A DNA stretch of 64,000 bases from the NCBI RefSeq assembly GCF_014202115.1, contig NZ_JACHFW010000016.1, positions 16,933 to 80,932 of the forward strand. The letters are read 5' to 3'. Source of the DNA: Catenibacillus scindens (GTDB lineage Bacteria; Bacillota; Clostridia; Lachnospirales; Lachnospiraceae). Below are positions 53,446 through 61,666 of the stretch, piece by piece. Numbering within the stretch: position 1 is the stretch's first letter; each line of letters starts with the position of its first letter. The notes beneath the pieces are model-generated. The model did no database searches, was not told where the DNA came from, and worked only from the letters and a program-made list of their open reading frames with translations. Made by a program: the position numbers and the translations under genes.

Positions 53446-53961
53446 TCACTGCTCCATAGTTTCAACAGTGCTTCGGATATAAAGTTCTACATCTTTATAG
53501 GGCATATCCAGAGCGGCCGCAAGCTCTCCATAGAGAAGCTCCTTGGCCCGCTTCATATAGCGCTCATCCACCTGAGCCGGCTTCTTGCCGTTGGCAAGTG
53601 CCTGTTTGCTGCGCATATATACGGTGCGGATCAGTTGGACAAGATCCTCGCATCTATGGGTGCTGATGGACGCCTGATACTGCTCAGAAAGCAGCCGTTG
53701 ATTCTGACATTCCAAAGGTCTTGCCTTAATCTTCGGAATCTTCTCGATTAACGCTCTCGCTTCATCCGGCGATATGACCATACGCATATAGACCTTGGTA
53801 TCCACAGGAGTATATATGGTTCCTTTCTGGTCATATACCGGCTCCAAAGTATAGTACATCCGATCTTCTGAAGCCTCCGAAATCCCTTTGAGAGGGCCAA
53901 TGGCTTTGACGCGGCATACTCCGGTATTTCCATAAACAATCAGATCATTTTCATGAAACAT
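53446..53961 (-). CDS. carD: CarD-family transcriptional regulator
   Basis: About 171 residues. The N-terminal RNA-polymerase interaction domain (MFHENDLIVYGNTGVCRVKAI) is followed by a helical DNA-binding C-terminal domain. CarD binds RNA polymerase beta and influences open-complex stability, especially at rRNA promoters. ATG at 53961 follows GGAGG by 8 bases; the frame is open further upstream but has no site. It has its own promoter and a leader of about 175 bases that looks structured. Confidence 0.9.
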   Translation of the reverse strand: MFHENDLIVYGNTGVCRVKAIGPLKGISEASEDRMYYTLEPVYDQKGTIYTPVDTKVYMRMVISPDEARALIEKIPKIKARPLECQNQRLLSEQYQASISTHRCEDLVQLIRTVYMRSKQALANGKKPAQVDERYMKRAKELLYGELAAALDMPYKDVELYIRSTVETMEQ

Positions 53962-54138
53962 CTTTTCAACCTCCAACGGATTATAAAACGATTCTTCAGG
54001 TGACATAGAATGTAGTGATTTTCATACAGCGACATCCCCCGATCTCAATACGGGGATAGAACTCCGGTATAGAAATGACTGCGCCCCAAAAGCTACGGCG
54101 TAAAGACTGCCGTTACCTGGGGCATAAGAAATACTTAT
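53962..54138 (-). promoter_or_regulatory. structured 5' leader of carD, unidentified
   Basis: About 175 bases lie between the predicted transcription start and carD. On the minus strand GCCCCA...TGGGGC (54118-54123 with 54083-54088) encloses ACGGC...GCCGT, and a second hairpin TCCCCG...CGGGGA lies at 54035-54056. I do not recognise it as a known riboswitch class. No terminator-like T-tract separates it from the gene. Confidence 0.55.
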
Positions 54139-54144
54139 AGATAT

Positions 54145-54173
54145 ATTTTAACACAAAAAATTTTTATTTGTAA
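54145..54173 (-). promoter_or_regulatory. sigma-A promoter of carD
   Basis: On the minus strand, TTACAA (54168-54173) and TAAAAT (54145-54150) have a 17-base spacer. Confidence 0.8.
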
Positions 54174-54200
54174 GAGAAAAATGAAAATTTTGCAAGAAAT

Positions 54201-54240
54201 ATAAGAGTTTAGCCGCCATCCCTGATGGATGAACTGTTAC
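54201..54240. repeat. short internal-deletion copy of the GTAACAGTTCAGCC repeat
   Basis: ATAAGAGTTTAGCC at the left faces ATGAACTGTTAC at the right with GCCATCCCTGATGG between. It lies directly beside the T-tract of the ftsH terminator. No clear target duplication is visible. Confidence 0.6.
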
Positions 54241-54283
54241 AAAAAAGCTCCGGGGACCAGCGCAGCCGCGCCTCGCCCCGGAG
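54241..54283 (-). terminator. ftsH terminator
   Basis: On the minus strand, CTCCGGGG and CCCCGGAG enclose a GC-rich loop and are followed by CTTTTTTG. Confidence 0.85.
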
Positions 54284-54294
54284 TGTGAAAAGCT

Positions 54295-56298
54295 TTATTC
54301 TACTGAAATCTCTCTGTTGTGACTGTCTGGAAGGGCCTGCTCCTCCTGCTTAGCGAGTTTTTCCCTCTGACATGTCTCCAGTATATCCATAAATTCCTGA
54401 CCGGTGATGGTCTCTCGCTCCAGGAGATAGGTTGCCGCCCGGTCAAGCTCCATCTGATTGTTTTTAAGGATTTCTATCGCCTGACTGTAAGCATTCTCAA
54501 TAGTCTGACGAACGATCTCGTCAGCCCGGCTCATCGTTTCATCGGAACATGTCTTTACGGGACGGCCGTCCATATACTGGCTTCCCGGAAGTTCCAGGCC
54601 CATCATGCCAAACTCTGAGGACATGCCGTACATGGTCACCATTTTCCGGGCCAGGTCAGTGGCCTTTTCAATATCGTTGGAGGCACCTGTAGTGATCGTG
54701 CCAAACTTGACTTCCTCTGCCGCGCGGCCACCGACTAAAGTGACGATCTCCTGAAGGATCTCCGGCTTCTTCATAAGGAAGCGCTCCTCCTCCGGCATCT
54801 GCATCGTATAGCCTAAGGCTCCGGAAGTACGGGGGATAATGGTAATCTTCTGGATCGGCTGAGTGTTGGTCTGCCGGGCAGCCACAAGGGCATGCCCCAC
54901 CTCGTGGTAAGCCACGATCTGGCGCTCCTCCTTGCTCATAATATGGTTCTTGCGCTGCTGTCCCGCAATGATCACTTCCACAGACTCAAAAAGATCTTCC
55001 TGGGAAATATTGCGCCGTCCAAAACGCACAGCCCTCAGCGCCGCCTCGTTGACAATATTTGCCAGATCCGCACCGGACGCTCCGGAAGTGGCCAGAGCAA
55101 TCTCGTCCAGATTAACCGTATCATCCAGGCGCACATTTTTTGTGTGTACTTTAAGGATATCCACACGTCCCTGCTTATCCGGCTGGGTCACATTGATGGT
55201 CCGGTCAAAACGACCAGGACGGCGCAGTGCCTTGTCCAGGACTTCCGGCCGGTTAGTGGCGCCAAGAACGACAATGGCCTTGCTCTCGTCAAATCCATCC
55301 ATCTGTGTCAGGAGCTGGTTTAACGTCTGCTCCCGCTCATCGTTGCCGCCAAGCTGGTTGTCGCGGCTCTTGCCAATGGCGTCGATCTCGTCAATAAACA
55401 CAATACATGGAGCTTTATCCGACGCCTGCTTAAACAGATCCCGGACACGGGAAGCTCCCATTCCTACAAACATCTCCACAAAGTCTGAACCGGAGATGGA
55501 GAAAAAGGGGACTCCGGCCTCACCGGCAACAGCTTTCGCCAGAAGGGTCTTACCTGTTCCCGGAGGTCCTACAAGGAGAGCGCCCTTTGGAAGTTTCGCG
55601 CCGATCTCCATATATTTCTGAGGATTATGGAGATAGTCGACAATCTCCATAAGGGACTCCTTGGCCTCATCCTGGCCGGCCACATCTTTAAAAGTGACGC
55701 CTGTGCCGTTCTGCATATAGATCTTGGCATTGCTTTTATTAATTCCCCCAAGTCCGCCGCCCATCTTGCCCATAAGCTTCCGGCTCATAAAGGACATGAG
55801 CCACCACACGATGAGCAAAGGCAATACCCAGGAGACCAGCATAGAAATAATGGGTGATACTTCCTCAGGTATGGCAATGCTTGTATCCACGTCATAGTCT
55901 TCCAGTGTCTGGATCAGATCGGGATCCTGGCCGTTATAGCCCACAATATAATATATCACACCTCTCGGCGTATCATCACTGTCATCGGGTAAGGCTACAA
56001 GCCGGCCCTCACTGTCCTGAATATTTACACCGGCAATGGCGCCGTCCCTGACTTTGTCCATAAATTCTGTATAACTGATCTCCATGCTGGAGCCGGAACT
56101 GAGCATCCGGGTAGCCAGACTGTTCAGGAGCATTGTAAGAACCAGCCCGATCACAATAAAGATGATAATACGGTCAAACCTTGGTGTATTTGGTGTGGAA
56201 TCCGGCCCACTATTGCCGGAACCCATGCCGCCGGAAGGACCCTGGTATCCACCGGAATTTTTCATATTAAGATTATTCTGATCATGATCTTTATCCAT
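54295..56298 (-). CDS. ftsH: ATP-dependent zinc metalloprotease FtsH
   Basis: A membrane-bound AAA+ protease for quality control of membrane and some cytosolic proteins. About 667 residues. It has a Gly/Asn-rich N-terminus, a membrane helix near 40-62, an extracytoplasmic domain, a second helix near 125-145, Walker A GPPGTGKT near 220, Walker B IVFIDEIDAI near 275, the SRH region NRPEVLDKALRRPGRFD, and the zinc site HEVGHALVA near 440. ATG at 56298 is 7 bases after GGAGG; an ATG at 56304 is too close. A CIRCE operator lies just upstream. Confidence 0.97.
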   Translation of the reverse strand: MDKDHDQNNLNMKNSGGYQGPSGGMGSGNSGPDSTPNTPRFDRIIIFIVIGLVLTMLLNSLATRMLSSGSSMEISYTEFMDKVRDGAIAGVNIQDSEGRLVALPDDSDDTPRGVIYYIVGYNGQDPDLIQTLEDYDVDTSIAIPEEVSPIISMLVSWVLPLLIVWWLMSFMSRKLMGKMGGGLGGINKSNAKIYMQNGTGVTFKDVAGQDEAKESLMEIVDYLHNPQKYMEIGAKLPKGALLVGPPGTGKTLLAKAVAGEAGVPFFSISGSDFVEMFVGMGASRVRDLFKQASDKAPCIVFIDEIDAIGKSRDNQLGGNDEREQTLNQLLTQMDGFDESKAIVVLGATNRPEVLDKALRRPGRFDRTINVTQPDKQGRVDILKVHTKNVRLDDTVNLDEIALATSGASGADLANIVNEAALRAVRFGRRNISQEDLFESVEVIIAGQQRKNHIMSKEERQIVAYHEVGHALVAARQTNTQPIQKITIIPRTSGALGYTMQMPEEERFLMKKPEILQEIVTLVGGRAAEEVKFGTITTGASNDIEKATDLARKMVTMYGMSSEFGMMGLELPGSQYMDGRPVKTCSDETMSRADEIVRQTIENAYSQAIEILKNNQMELDRAATYLLERETITGQEFMDILETCQREKLAKQEEQALPDSHNREISVE

Positions 56299-56325
56299 AA
56301 ACATTCCTCCTGTCGTGAGTGTTTA

Positions 56326-56352
56326 TCAGCACTCATCCGTATAGAGTGCTAA
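56326..56352. promoter_or_regulatory. CIRCE operator (HrcA binding site) upstream of ftsH
   Basis: TCAGCACTC-N9-GAGTGCTAA differs from the CIRCE consensus TTAGCACTC-N9-GAGTGCTAA at one base. It lies 28 bases before the ftsH start, in the 5' untranslated region immediately after the -10 box. HrcA should repress ftsH except under heat stress (established for CIRCE; inferred here). Confidence 0.9.
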
Positions 56353-56361
56353 TTTATATTT

Positions 56362-56389
56362 ATCATAACACACCTACAAAGATTTGCAA
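56362..56389 (-). promoter_or_regulatory. sigma-A promoter of ftsH
   Basis: On the minus strand, TTGCAA (56384-56389) and TATGAT (56362-56367) have a 16-base spacer. CIRCE begins about 10 bases downstream. Confidence 0.75.
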
Positions 56390-56435
56390 TAGTCCCGGCA
56401 AAGATTTAATACTTTTTTTATTTTTCTCCGGGAAT

Positions 56436-57311
56436 TCATCCCTTAATCAGCAGCGCTTTCAACTCATCAACGGTAAAGTGATAGTGTTTATTACAGAAAT
56501 GGCAGTTAACCTCAATAGGTTCCCCATCGCTGATCATATCCTGTATTTCCTTTTCGCCCAGACTTAAAATAACTTTTTCTACTTTTTCCTTTGAGCAGTC
56601 GCAGTAGAACCGTGTAGGTACAGTGTCCAGTATTTCCCAGTCCATTCCGGCGCACAGCTTTTCAAGCATCGACTCCGGTGTCTCCCCGTTTTCAAGCATG
56701 GTAGTCACTGAAGGAATATCTTTCAGATTTTCCTCAAGTTTTTCGATGACGCTCTCCTGGGTATAAGGCATAAGCTGGATAATAAATCCGCCGGCCTGCT
56801 TCACTGTATTATTTTTTTCCATGAGAACCCCCAGGGCGACGCTGGAATTAACCTGCTCACTGGCGGCAAAATAATAGGTTAAGTCCTCGGCAATCTCCCC
56901 GGATACCAGGTCGATCTGGCCTGTGTAAGGTTCTTTAAGGCCCATATCTTTAATGACTCTCAAAATTCCCGGAGCCACGGCGCCGCCTACATCCAGCTTG
57001 CCATAGGCATTTGGCGGGAGCATTACCTGAGGTTCTGCCACATAGCCCTTCACATTCGCCCGGCCGTCGGCAGTTACAGTGATTCCTTTAATAGGGCCGC
57101 CGCTGATAATCTGAAGGGTCAGCTTGTCATCCTCCCCTTTCATCATACTCCCCATCATGGCGGCGCCGGTCATCAGGCGTCCAAGAGCTGCTGTGGCCAC
57201 AGGACTTGTATTGTGGGCCGCTCTGGCCGTCTCCACCATCTCTTTAGTTGTCGCCGCGAAAATACGCACCTGGTGCCCTGCGGCAGTCGCTCTTACAATA
57301 TAATCTGTCAT
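56436..57311 (-). CDS. hslO: Hsp33 redox-regulated chaperone
   Basis: A cytosolic holdase chaperone activated by oxidation. 291 residues from MTDYIVRATAAGHQVRIF. The core domain has GALMTGAAMM-like GRLMTGAAMMGSMMKG. The C-terminal redox switch has four zinc cysteines as Cys-x-Cys (FYCDCS) and Cys-x-x-Cys (NCHFCNK). ATG at 57311 follows AAGGAG. It ends before the ftsH promoter, and both neighbours serve protein quality control. It is 13 bases after the methyltransferase. Confidence 0.95.
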   Translation of the reverse strand: MTDYIVRATAAGHQVRIFAATTKEMVETARAAHNTSPVATAALGRLMTGAAMMGSMMKGEDDKLTLQIISGGPIKGITVTADGRANVKGYVAEPQVMLPPNAYGKLDVGGAVAPGILRVIKDMGLKEPYTGQIDLVSGEIAEDLTYYFAASEQVNSSVALGVLMEKNNTVKQAGGFIIQLMPYTQESVIEKLEENLKDIPSVTTMLENGETPESMLEKLCAGMDWEILDTVPTRFYCDCSKEKVEKVILSLGEKEIQDMISDGEPIEVNCHFCNKHYHFTVDELKALLIKG

Positions 57312-57324
57312 ACTTGATCTCCTT

Positions 57325-58098
57325 TTACTTTCCTTTTTCTCTGGCAATAATATACATCCGCTCACTGTCTTCACGAACCGGTTCACTGGAAAACGCGTCG
57401 TAGGCTGCAACAAACTCCATGCCGCTCTCCGCCAAAAGGTCACTTACTTCCTTCAGGTCATAGGCCCGCTGAAAATGGTTTTCCTCATAGCGCTCAAAAA
57501 GTTCTCCGCCACCGGGGCCTTCCCCTTCCTGGAGCCGGATAAAAATACTCAGTTGGTATTCATTGATCTTTTCTTCCTCATCATAAAAATTGTCCCAAAT
57601 AAAGCTACAGTCCTCCCTGTTTTCCGCGATGGTCCGGCTCCCCATAATATCCCTGTACTTATAAGGAGTATTCATGTCAAAAATAAAAATACCGCCGGGA
57701 TCCAGATAATTATTAACCAGTTTAAAAACCTGCTTTAAATCCTCCGGTTCTGTGATGTAGTTCATACTGTCACAGATACTCACCACCGCCCGGACCGTCC
57801 CGTAAAGTTCAAAAGAGCGCATATCCTGGAGAAGATATAAAATTTCCTCTGCCTCCCCAGCCCCTTTATTTCTGGCAGTCATAAGCATCTCAGCGGAATT
57901 GTCCACAGCAATCATATCGTAGCCGTCCCCTGCAAGCCTGCGGGTCATATTCCCTGTGCCGCAGCCAAGCTCTAACACAAGTCCCCCATCCACACCGTAT
58001 TCTTTTAATAATGAAACAAGGTATTTTTCCCACTCATCATATGGAATATTATCCATAAATGTATCATAAACCTCGGCAAAACTGGTATATGCATCCAT
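57325..58098 (-). CDS. class I SAM-dependent methyltransferase
   Basis: About 257 residues from MDAYTSFAEVYDTFM. The SAM-binding loop is VLELGCGTGNMTRRLA (about residues 40-55), followed by MIAVDNSAEML and the acidic motif YLLQDMRSF. The C-terminal part has the two-strand insertion of YodH/UbiE-like enzymes. The substrate is not evident. ATG at 58098 follows AAAGGAGA; the open frame extends upstream into a palindromic region and is not coding there. It is probably co-transcribed with hslO. Confidence 0.85.
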   Translation of the reverse strand: MDAYTSFAEVYDTFMDNIPYDEWEKYLVSLLKEYGVDGGLVLELGCGTGNMTRRLAGDGYDMIAVDNSAEMLMTARNKGAGEAEEILYLLQDMRSFELYGTVRAVVSICDSMNYITEPEDLKQVFKLVNNYLDPGGIFIFDMNTPYKYRDIMGSRTIAENREDCSFIWDNFYDEEEKINEYQLSIFIRLQEGEGPGGGELFERYEENHFQRAYDLKEVSDLLAESGMEFVAAYDAFSSEPVREDSERMYIIAREKGK

Positions 58099-58127
58099 GT
58101 CAGAAATTCTCCTTTTCGGTGTTTTTC

Positions 58128-58182
58128 GCGCCACAAAGTCATAAATTTTCATGCAAGCATGAAAATTATGACCTTTTGTCGC
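58128..58182. repeat. 55-bp imperfect palindrome in the divergent methyltransferase/thiW region
   Basis: GCGCCACAAAGTCATAA and TTATGACCTTTTGTCGC face each other, with inner TTTTCATGC-AA-GCATGAAAA. The arm sequence GCGACAAAAGGTCAT recurs at 58287. It could be a small mobile hairpin element or a transcription-linked structure. Confidence 0.6.
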
Positions 58183-58267
58183 TAATCTCATTCATATTTA
58201 TTCTATCATCCCCTCAACCAAAGGGCAAGCAAAGGTTTTGTCTATGGTATTTTGAGAAAAAATCTGC

Positions 58268-58273
58268 TACAAT
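58268..58273 (+). promoter_or_regulatory. extended -10 box of thiW-thiM
   Basis: TGCTACAAT (58265-58273) fits an extended -10 sequence; no convincing -35 box is at the right distance. The transcript would begin near 58280, inside the second repeat arm, and has no TPP riboswitch consensus. Confidence 0.45.
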
Positions 58274-58286
58274 ATGTACGAGACAA

Positions 58287-58315
58287 GCGACAAAAGGTCA
58301 TGCTCATTTGTCGGG
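58287..58315. repeat. second copy of the GCGACAAAAGGTCAT arm, in the thiW leader
   Basis: GCGACAAAAGGTCATGC is the inverted counterpart of 58166-58182, identical over its first 15 bases. It folds with TTTGTCGGGC just downstream into a small hairpin in the thiW 5' leader. Confidence 0.55.
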
Positions 58316-58364
58316 CAACTCATATGTATGGCATTATACAGAAAACAGATAGGAGACGAATATT

Positions 58365-58910
58365 ATGACAAAAGAAACAACAGGTACCGGGACAAAAACG
58401 CTGATACCGACAAAAAAGCTGGTGCTTTCCGCTCTTTTTATCGCCTTTGGCGTAGCTACGTCCACCCTTCTCGTATTTCCCATAGGCGCCTCAAAGTGCG
58501 CTCCGGTCCAGCATTTTATCAACGTGTGCGGCGCTGTCATCCTGGGACCGGGATACGCAGTGATCAACGCCTTTTTAATTTCACTGATCCGTTTTATCCT
58601 TGGCACAGGAAGCCTCCTTGCCTTCCCCGGCAGTATGATTGGTGCCGCCCTGGCCGGAATCCTCTATATGCTATTTAAAAAAGATATCGCCGCCTTTGTG
58701 GGCGAAGTTTTCGGCACAAGCGTTCTCGGCGGGATTTGCGCCTATTTTGTGGCCAAACTCTTTTTAAGCAGCGATTCCGCCGCAGTTTTCGGCTATGTTC
58801 TGCCCTTCTTTGTCAGCACCATTGTAGGCAGCATTATCGCCTACCTGGTCATCAAACAGCTTAGACTGATGAAAGTATTAAAAGGAGTAATGAGTGATGA
58901 TCCCCGATAA
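58365..58910 (+). CDS. thiW: ThiW, thiazole-precursor substrate-binding subunit of an ECF transporter
   Basis: A 181-residue membrane protein with five to six helices. The N-terminal KKLVLSALFIAFGVATSTLLVFPIG is cut short here as a landmark, and PVQHFINVCGAVILGPGYA and GTGSLLAFPGSMIGAALAG match ThiW S components. It should bind a thiazole precursor such as hydroxyethylthiazole and use shared EcfA/EcfT modules encoded elsewhere. ATG at 58365 follows AGGAGA. It overlaps thiM, which phosphorylates the imported compound. Confidence 0.9.
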   Translation: MTKETTGTGTKTLIPTKKLVLSALFIAFGVATSTLLVFPIGASKCAPVQHFINVCGAVILGPGYAVINAFLISLIRFILGTGSLLAFPGSMIGAALAGILYMLFKKDIAAFVGEVFGTSVLGGICAYFVAKLFLSSDSAAVFGYVLPFFVSTIVGSIIAYLVIKQLRLMKVLKGVMSDDPR

Positions 58911-59763
58911 GCCCCTGATTTTACCGGAAATTACAGAATATGAGGAAAAAATCAGAGTGTACCGGGCGGCAATTTTTAAGGAAAAGCCGGTAATCCACCA
59001 TATTACCAATTTTGTCACCATCTACCAGTGTGCCAGGATCACCGCGTTCCTTGGCGCGGCGCCTATTATGGCTTTTGCCCCGGAGGAAACCACCCAGATC
59101 ACCGCAAAGGCCGATGCCCTGGTAGTCAATACCGGAACGTTAAACAATACAGTGATGGCCTCTATCCCAAAGTCACTTGAGTACGCCGGCAGCCATCACA
59201 TCCCGGTGGTTCTTGACCCGGTGGGTGCCAGCCTCTCATCCTACCGCTCTGATTTTATCCGCTTCCTTCTTAACACCTTTCATTTTGACGTGATCCGGTG
59301 CAACGGAGCGGAACTTCTCAATCTCCACGGCCAAGCCGCTTTAAGCAGAGGTATCGACGGTGCGTCTTCTTCCGTGGAAATTCCAAAGGTAGCCAGAGAC
59401 CTGGCACAAAAATATGACTGTGTCATGGCCTGCACAGGTGCCCGTGACTATATCTGTTCTAAAGACGAGAGTATTGTCCTTGACCGGGGTTCTGAGCTGC
59501 TCCCCACTCTTGTGGGCACCGGCTGTATGGTCAATTCTCTCATCGGGGCTTATCTTGCAGTGGCAAAAAGTCCTATGGCCGCGGCTGCCTGCGGTATCCT
59601 CACCATGTGCCTGGCCTCAGAGCGAGCCGCCCAAAGCCTTGAAAAACTTACGCAGGGGGAAAAAGAGTCGAAAAGCCCAATTTCTCCCGGCCAAAAGCGG
59701 CGGTGCCTGGGCTCTTTTGAGACAGCCCTCATGGATGCGGTCAGTGAAATATATACATCCTGA
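58897..59763 (+). CDS. thiM: hydroxyethylthiazole kinase
   Basis: It phosphorylates 4-methyl-5-(2-hydroxyethyl)thiazole for thiamine salvage. About 288 residues. It has VIHHITNFVTIYQCA (usually ITNxVTxNxxAN), PVVLDPVGASLSSYR near 110 and the catalytic GTGCMVNSLIGA near 210. ATG at 58897 is 8 bases after AGGAG; the preceding GTG is less likely. It overlaps thiW by 14 bases. No thiE or thiD lies in the window. Confidence 0.94.
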   Translation: MIPDKPLILPEITEYEEKIRVYRAAIFKEKPVIHHITNFVTIYQCARITAFLGAAPIMAFAPEETTQITAKADALVVNTGTLNNTVMASIPKSLEYAGSHHIPVVLDPVGASLSSYRSDFIRFLLNTFHFDVIRCNGAELLNLHGQAALSRGIDGASSSVEIPKVARDLAQKYDCVMACTGARDYICSKDESIVLDRGSELLPTLVGTGCMVNSLIGAYLAVAKSPMAAAACGILTMCLASERAAQSLEKLTQGEKESKSPISPGQKRRCLGSFETALMDAVSEIYTS

Positions 59764-60319
59764 GACAAGTCTAATTCCCCGCTTAAAACAACAAAGCTCC
59801 ACCAGGCGGCATCACCTTTGATAGAGCTTTAGTATTTGCTCCAGGCGTATTGCACAAAAAAAGGCGACCAGCCTTCAAGATAAAGAGGGATAAGGAACAA
59901 TTCAACGGCTGACAGACAGGTTGTAGTAACTGAAAGCGGGTATATCGTGAAATGCGGTATATCCGCTTTGTTACGCGATAGAACGCTGTTTTTGAGGGAT
60001 TGAATATAAAACCCTTATCTCTCCATTTTCGCGCCCGCAAAGCCGCATAAATCAAGGCTTTTTTAACCCCTAAATGACCACAAGACACCCATGATAGATA
60101 GAGGGTGCAAGCGGTCTTTCCGTTTGCGCCCTCTTGTCTGCCTGTGAGCAAAGACGGGAAAAGCCGTCAATGGCGCGAAGCGTTTTCATCTTGACCCTTG
60201 ACGGCTTTTCTTGGCTTTGCTATTTCCCCACAAGGTCAAGAAAAGTTTGTCGACATAGCGGCATTTATATTTATCCTAGAAAAAATAAAAGAGCCGATAA
60301 CCGCATTTTGATCTGCGTG
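59764..60319. other. non-coding border region of the integrated element
   Basis: No gene is supported. It contains a series of hairpins: AGCGGGTATATC/GTATATCCGCT at 59935-59967, GAGGGTGCAAGCGG/CCGTTTGCGCCCTC at 60101-60133, and GAAAAGCCGTCAA/TTGACGGCTTTTC at about 60152-60212, the last terminator-like on the plus strand. The chromosome-element junction is probably between 59770 and 60000, but no clear attachment-site repeat is visible within the window. Confidence 0.55.
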
Positions 60320-60330
60320 TTATCGGCTCT
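60279..60330 (-). terminator. terminator of the KTR-protein gene
   Basis: AGAGCCGATAAC pairs with GTTATCGGCTCT across 17 bases. On the minus strand TTTTATTTTTTC follows. The stop codon of the KTR gene lies inside the stem. Confidence 0.85.
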
Positions 60331-60505
60331 GCGTCTGTGCGTCTGGCTCTTTGATAACTGTGGTATTCAGATGTTTTACATTGATTAAAGTCTCTTGTCT
60401 ACACTTAGGACAGAACAGCGGAAAATATTTTAGTTCTGTGTCCCCACGAATTTTCAGCCTTGTCTTATTTCCGCAAACAGGGCAGCGCAACCATTCTGAA
60501 ATCAC
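60320..60505 (-). CDS. cysteine-rich KTR-type small protein of Tn916-like elements
   Basis: About 61 residues from a GTG at 60505. Two Cys-x-x-Cys pairs (CPVCGNKTRLKIR and CPKCRQE) suggest a zinc ribbon, and the C-terminus reads EPDAQTQSR. This is very close to the small protein that follows tet(M)-type genes in Tn916-like elements (from memory). No tet gene is present here. The open frame extends upstream to a TTG at 60595 as unlikely leader sequence. Start confidence is low. Confidence 0.7.
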   Translation of the reverse strand: MISEWLRCPVCGNKTRLKIRGDTELKYFPLFCPKCRQETLINVKHLNTTVIKEPDAQTQSR

Positions 60506-60612
60506 ATTTTCTATATCAGCTATCCTTCCTGTCGTAATACTGATTTTTAGGGAGTGTCTTTGTGAGAATAAAAAAATAAGTAATAGTAATTGCAAACAGT
60601 ACCAACTGGAAG

Positions 60613-60720
60613 ATGGAGCAGCTATCCCAGCGGCTCAGCAAAGAGGACTATGCTCTGGTGGAGGAACTCCGGGCGCAGAACGCTATCGCCCAGTGCGAGG
60701 AAAGTGAGAACCGGTGGCGT
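60613..60720 (+). pseudogene. short gene fragment of the mobile element
   Basis: Thirty-six codons from ATG 60613 (MEQLSQRLSKEDYALVEEL) look like genuine, codon-biased helical protein. Beyond about 60720 the frame runs antisense through the end of the RhuM gene and loses protein-like character. I read it as an N-terminal fragment cut by the RhuM segment. I do not recognise the parent. Confidence 0.45.
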
Positions 60721-60739
60721 GGGCTTTCTGTGTATATGG

Positions 60740-61666
60740 TTATTCTGCCAGATCATCCGAAGTTTCCGCAACCAGTCTGTCAAAGTCGCTCTGATAGGTC
60801 CGATCCTGCAATACCCGGAACTTTTCAAACTCTTTCTCAGCAAAGGCTTTGGCAATGGCGGCAGTCACCTTGCCTTTATCATGCAGAATATCTTCCTCGT
60901 TGAACTGTAAAAATGCGTCAAGCCGCTTGACCCAATCGGCCATATACATGACATTTCCCCGGCGGGCCTGCCGTTCCGCATAGTCCAGGTACATGGTGAC
61001 AATCTCGTTCAGGTTACGCATTTCCGTTTCGTTCAGATAGTTTTTAGCGACGGTGACATCCGATTTGCGGATGCGGCCTTTGGGGGCGTTTTTCCATGTG
61101 GTCAACCCCATGTTGGGCTTGGTTCTGTCGGCACGGCCATATACGATCTCGGCGGCGGTATGATGGGTGACCGCATAGTGGAGCTTGTTTTGCACCGTGG
61201 CGAAAAACTCCTTTGTGATGGGGCTTTCCACATCGTAGTCGGCGCTGCACTGGGAATAGATGTCCGTGATTTTCTGGTAGAACCTTCTCTCGCTGGCCCG
61301 GATGTCCCGGATACGCTCCAGCTGTTCCTCAAAATAATCCTTGCCGAAAAAGTTCTCCGGCTCCCGCAGCCGTGCGTCATCCATCACATAACCTTTGATG
61401 ATGAACTCTTTCAACACCCGGTTCGCCCAAATGCGGAACATGGTCGCCTTTTTGGAGTTTACACGATACCCCACAGCGATAATGGCGTCCAGATTATAAT
61501 AGTTGGTCTGATACCGTTTTCCGTCCGCCGCAGTTGTTTCCATTTTGGAAACAACTGAATCCTCGTTCAGTTCGCCGGATTCAAAAATGTTTTTCAGATG
61601 CTTGGAAATGGCTGCTTTCTGCACCTCGAACAGCTCTGCCATTTTTGCCTGTGTCAGCCAGAGGTT
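60740..61666 (-). pseudogene. RhuM family gene, 5' end truncated
   Basis: The 305 codons from about 61663 down to the stop at 60740 match RhuM (virulence-associated, DUF4102-type naming aside): LWLTQAKMAELFEVQKAAI helix-turn-helix, KHLKNIFESGEL, YYNLDAIIAVGYRVNSKKA and the C-terminal ADWVKRLDAFLQFNEEDIL. The first 30 or so residues normally before LWLTQ are missing. The open frame continues upstream only as the antisense of the recombinase fragment, so no proper start exists. The C-terminus is intact. Confidence 0.75.

Noticed and set aside
54932..55621. 229-codon plus-strand open frame
   Set aside because: It is the complement of the ftsH AAA+ domain, a shadow frame caused by codon bias.
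58190..58364. Possible TPP riboswitch before thiW
   Set aside because: No CUGAGA/thi-box consensus is visible; the region instead holds the GCGACAAAAGGTCAT arm.
59783..60151. 122-codon open frame downstream of thiM
   Set aside because: It runs antisense through several hairpins at the element border, has no ribosome site, and lacks protein-like patterning.
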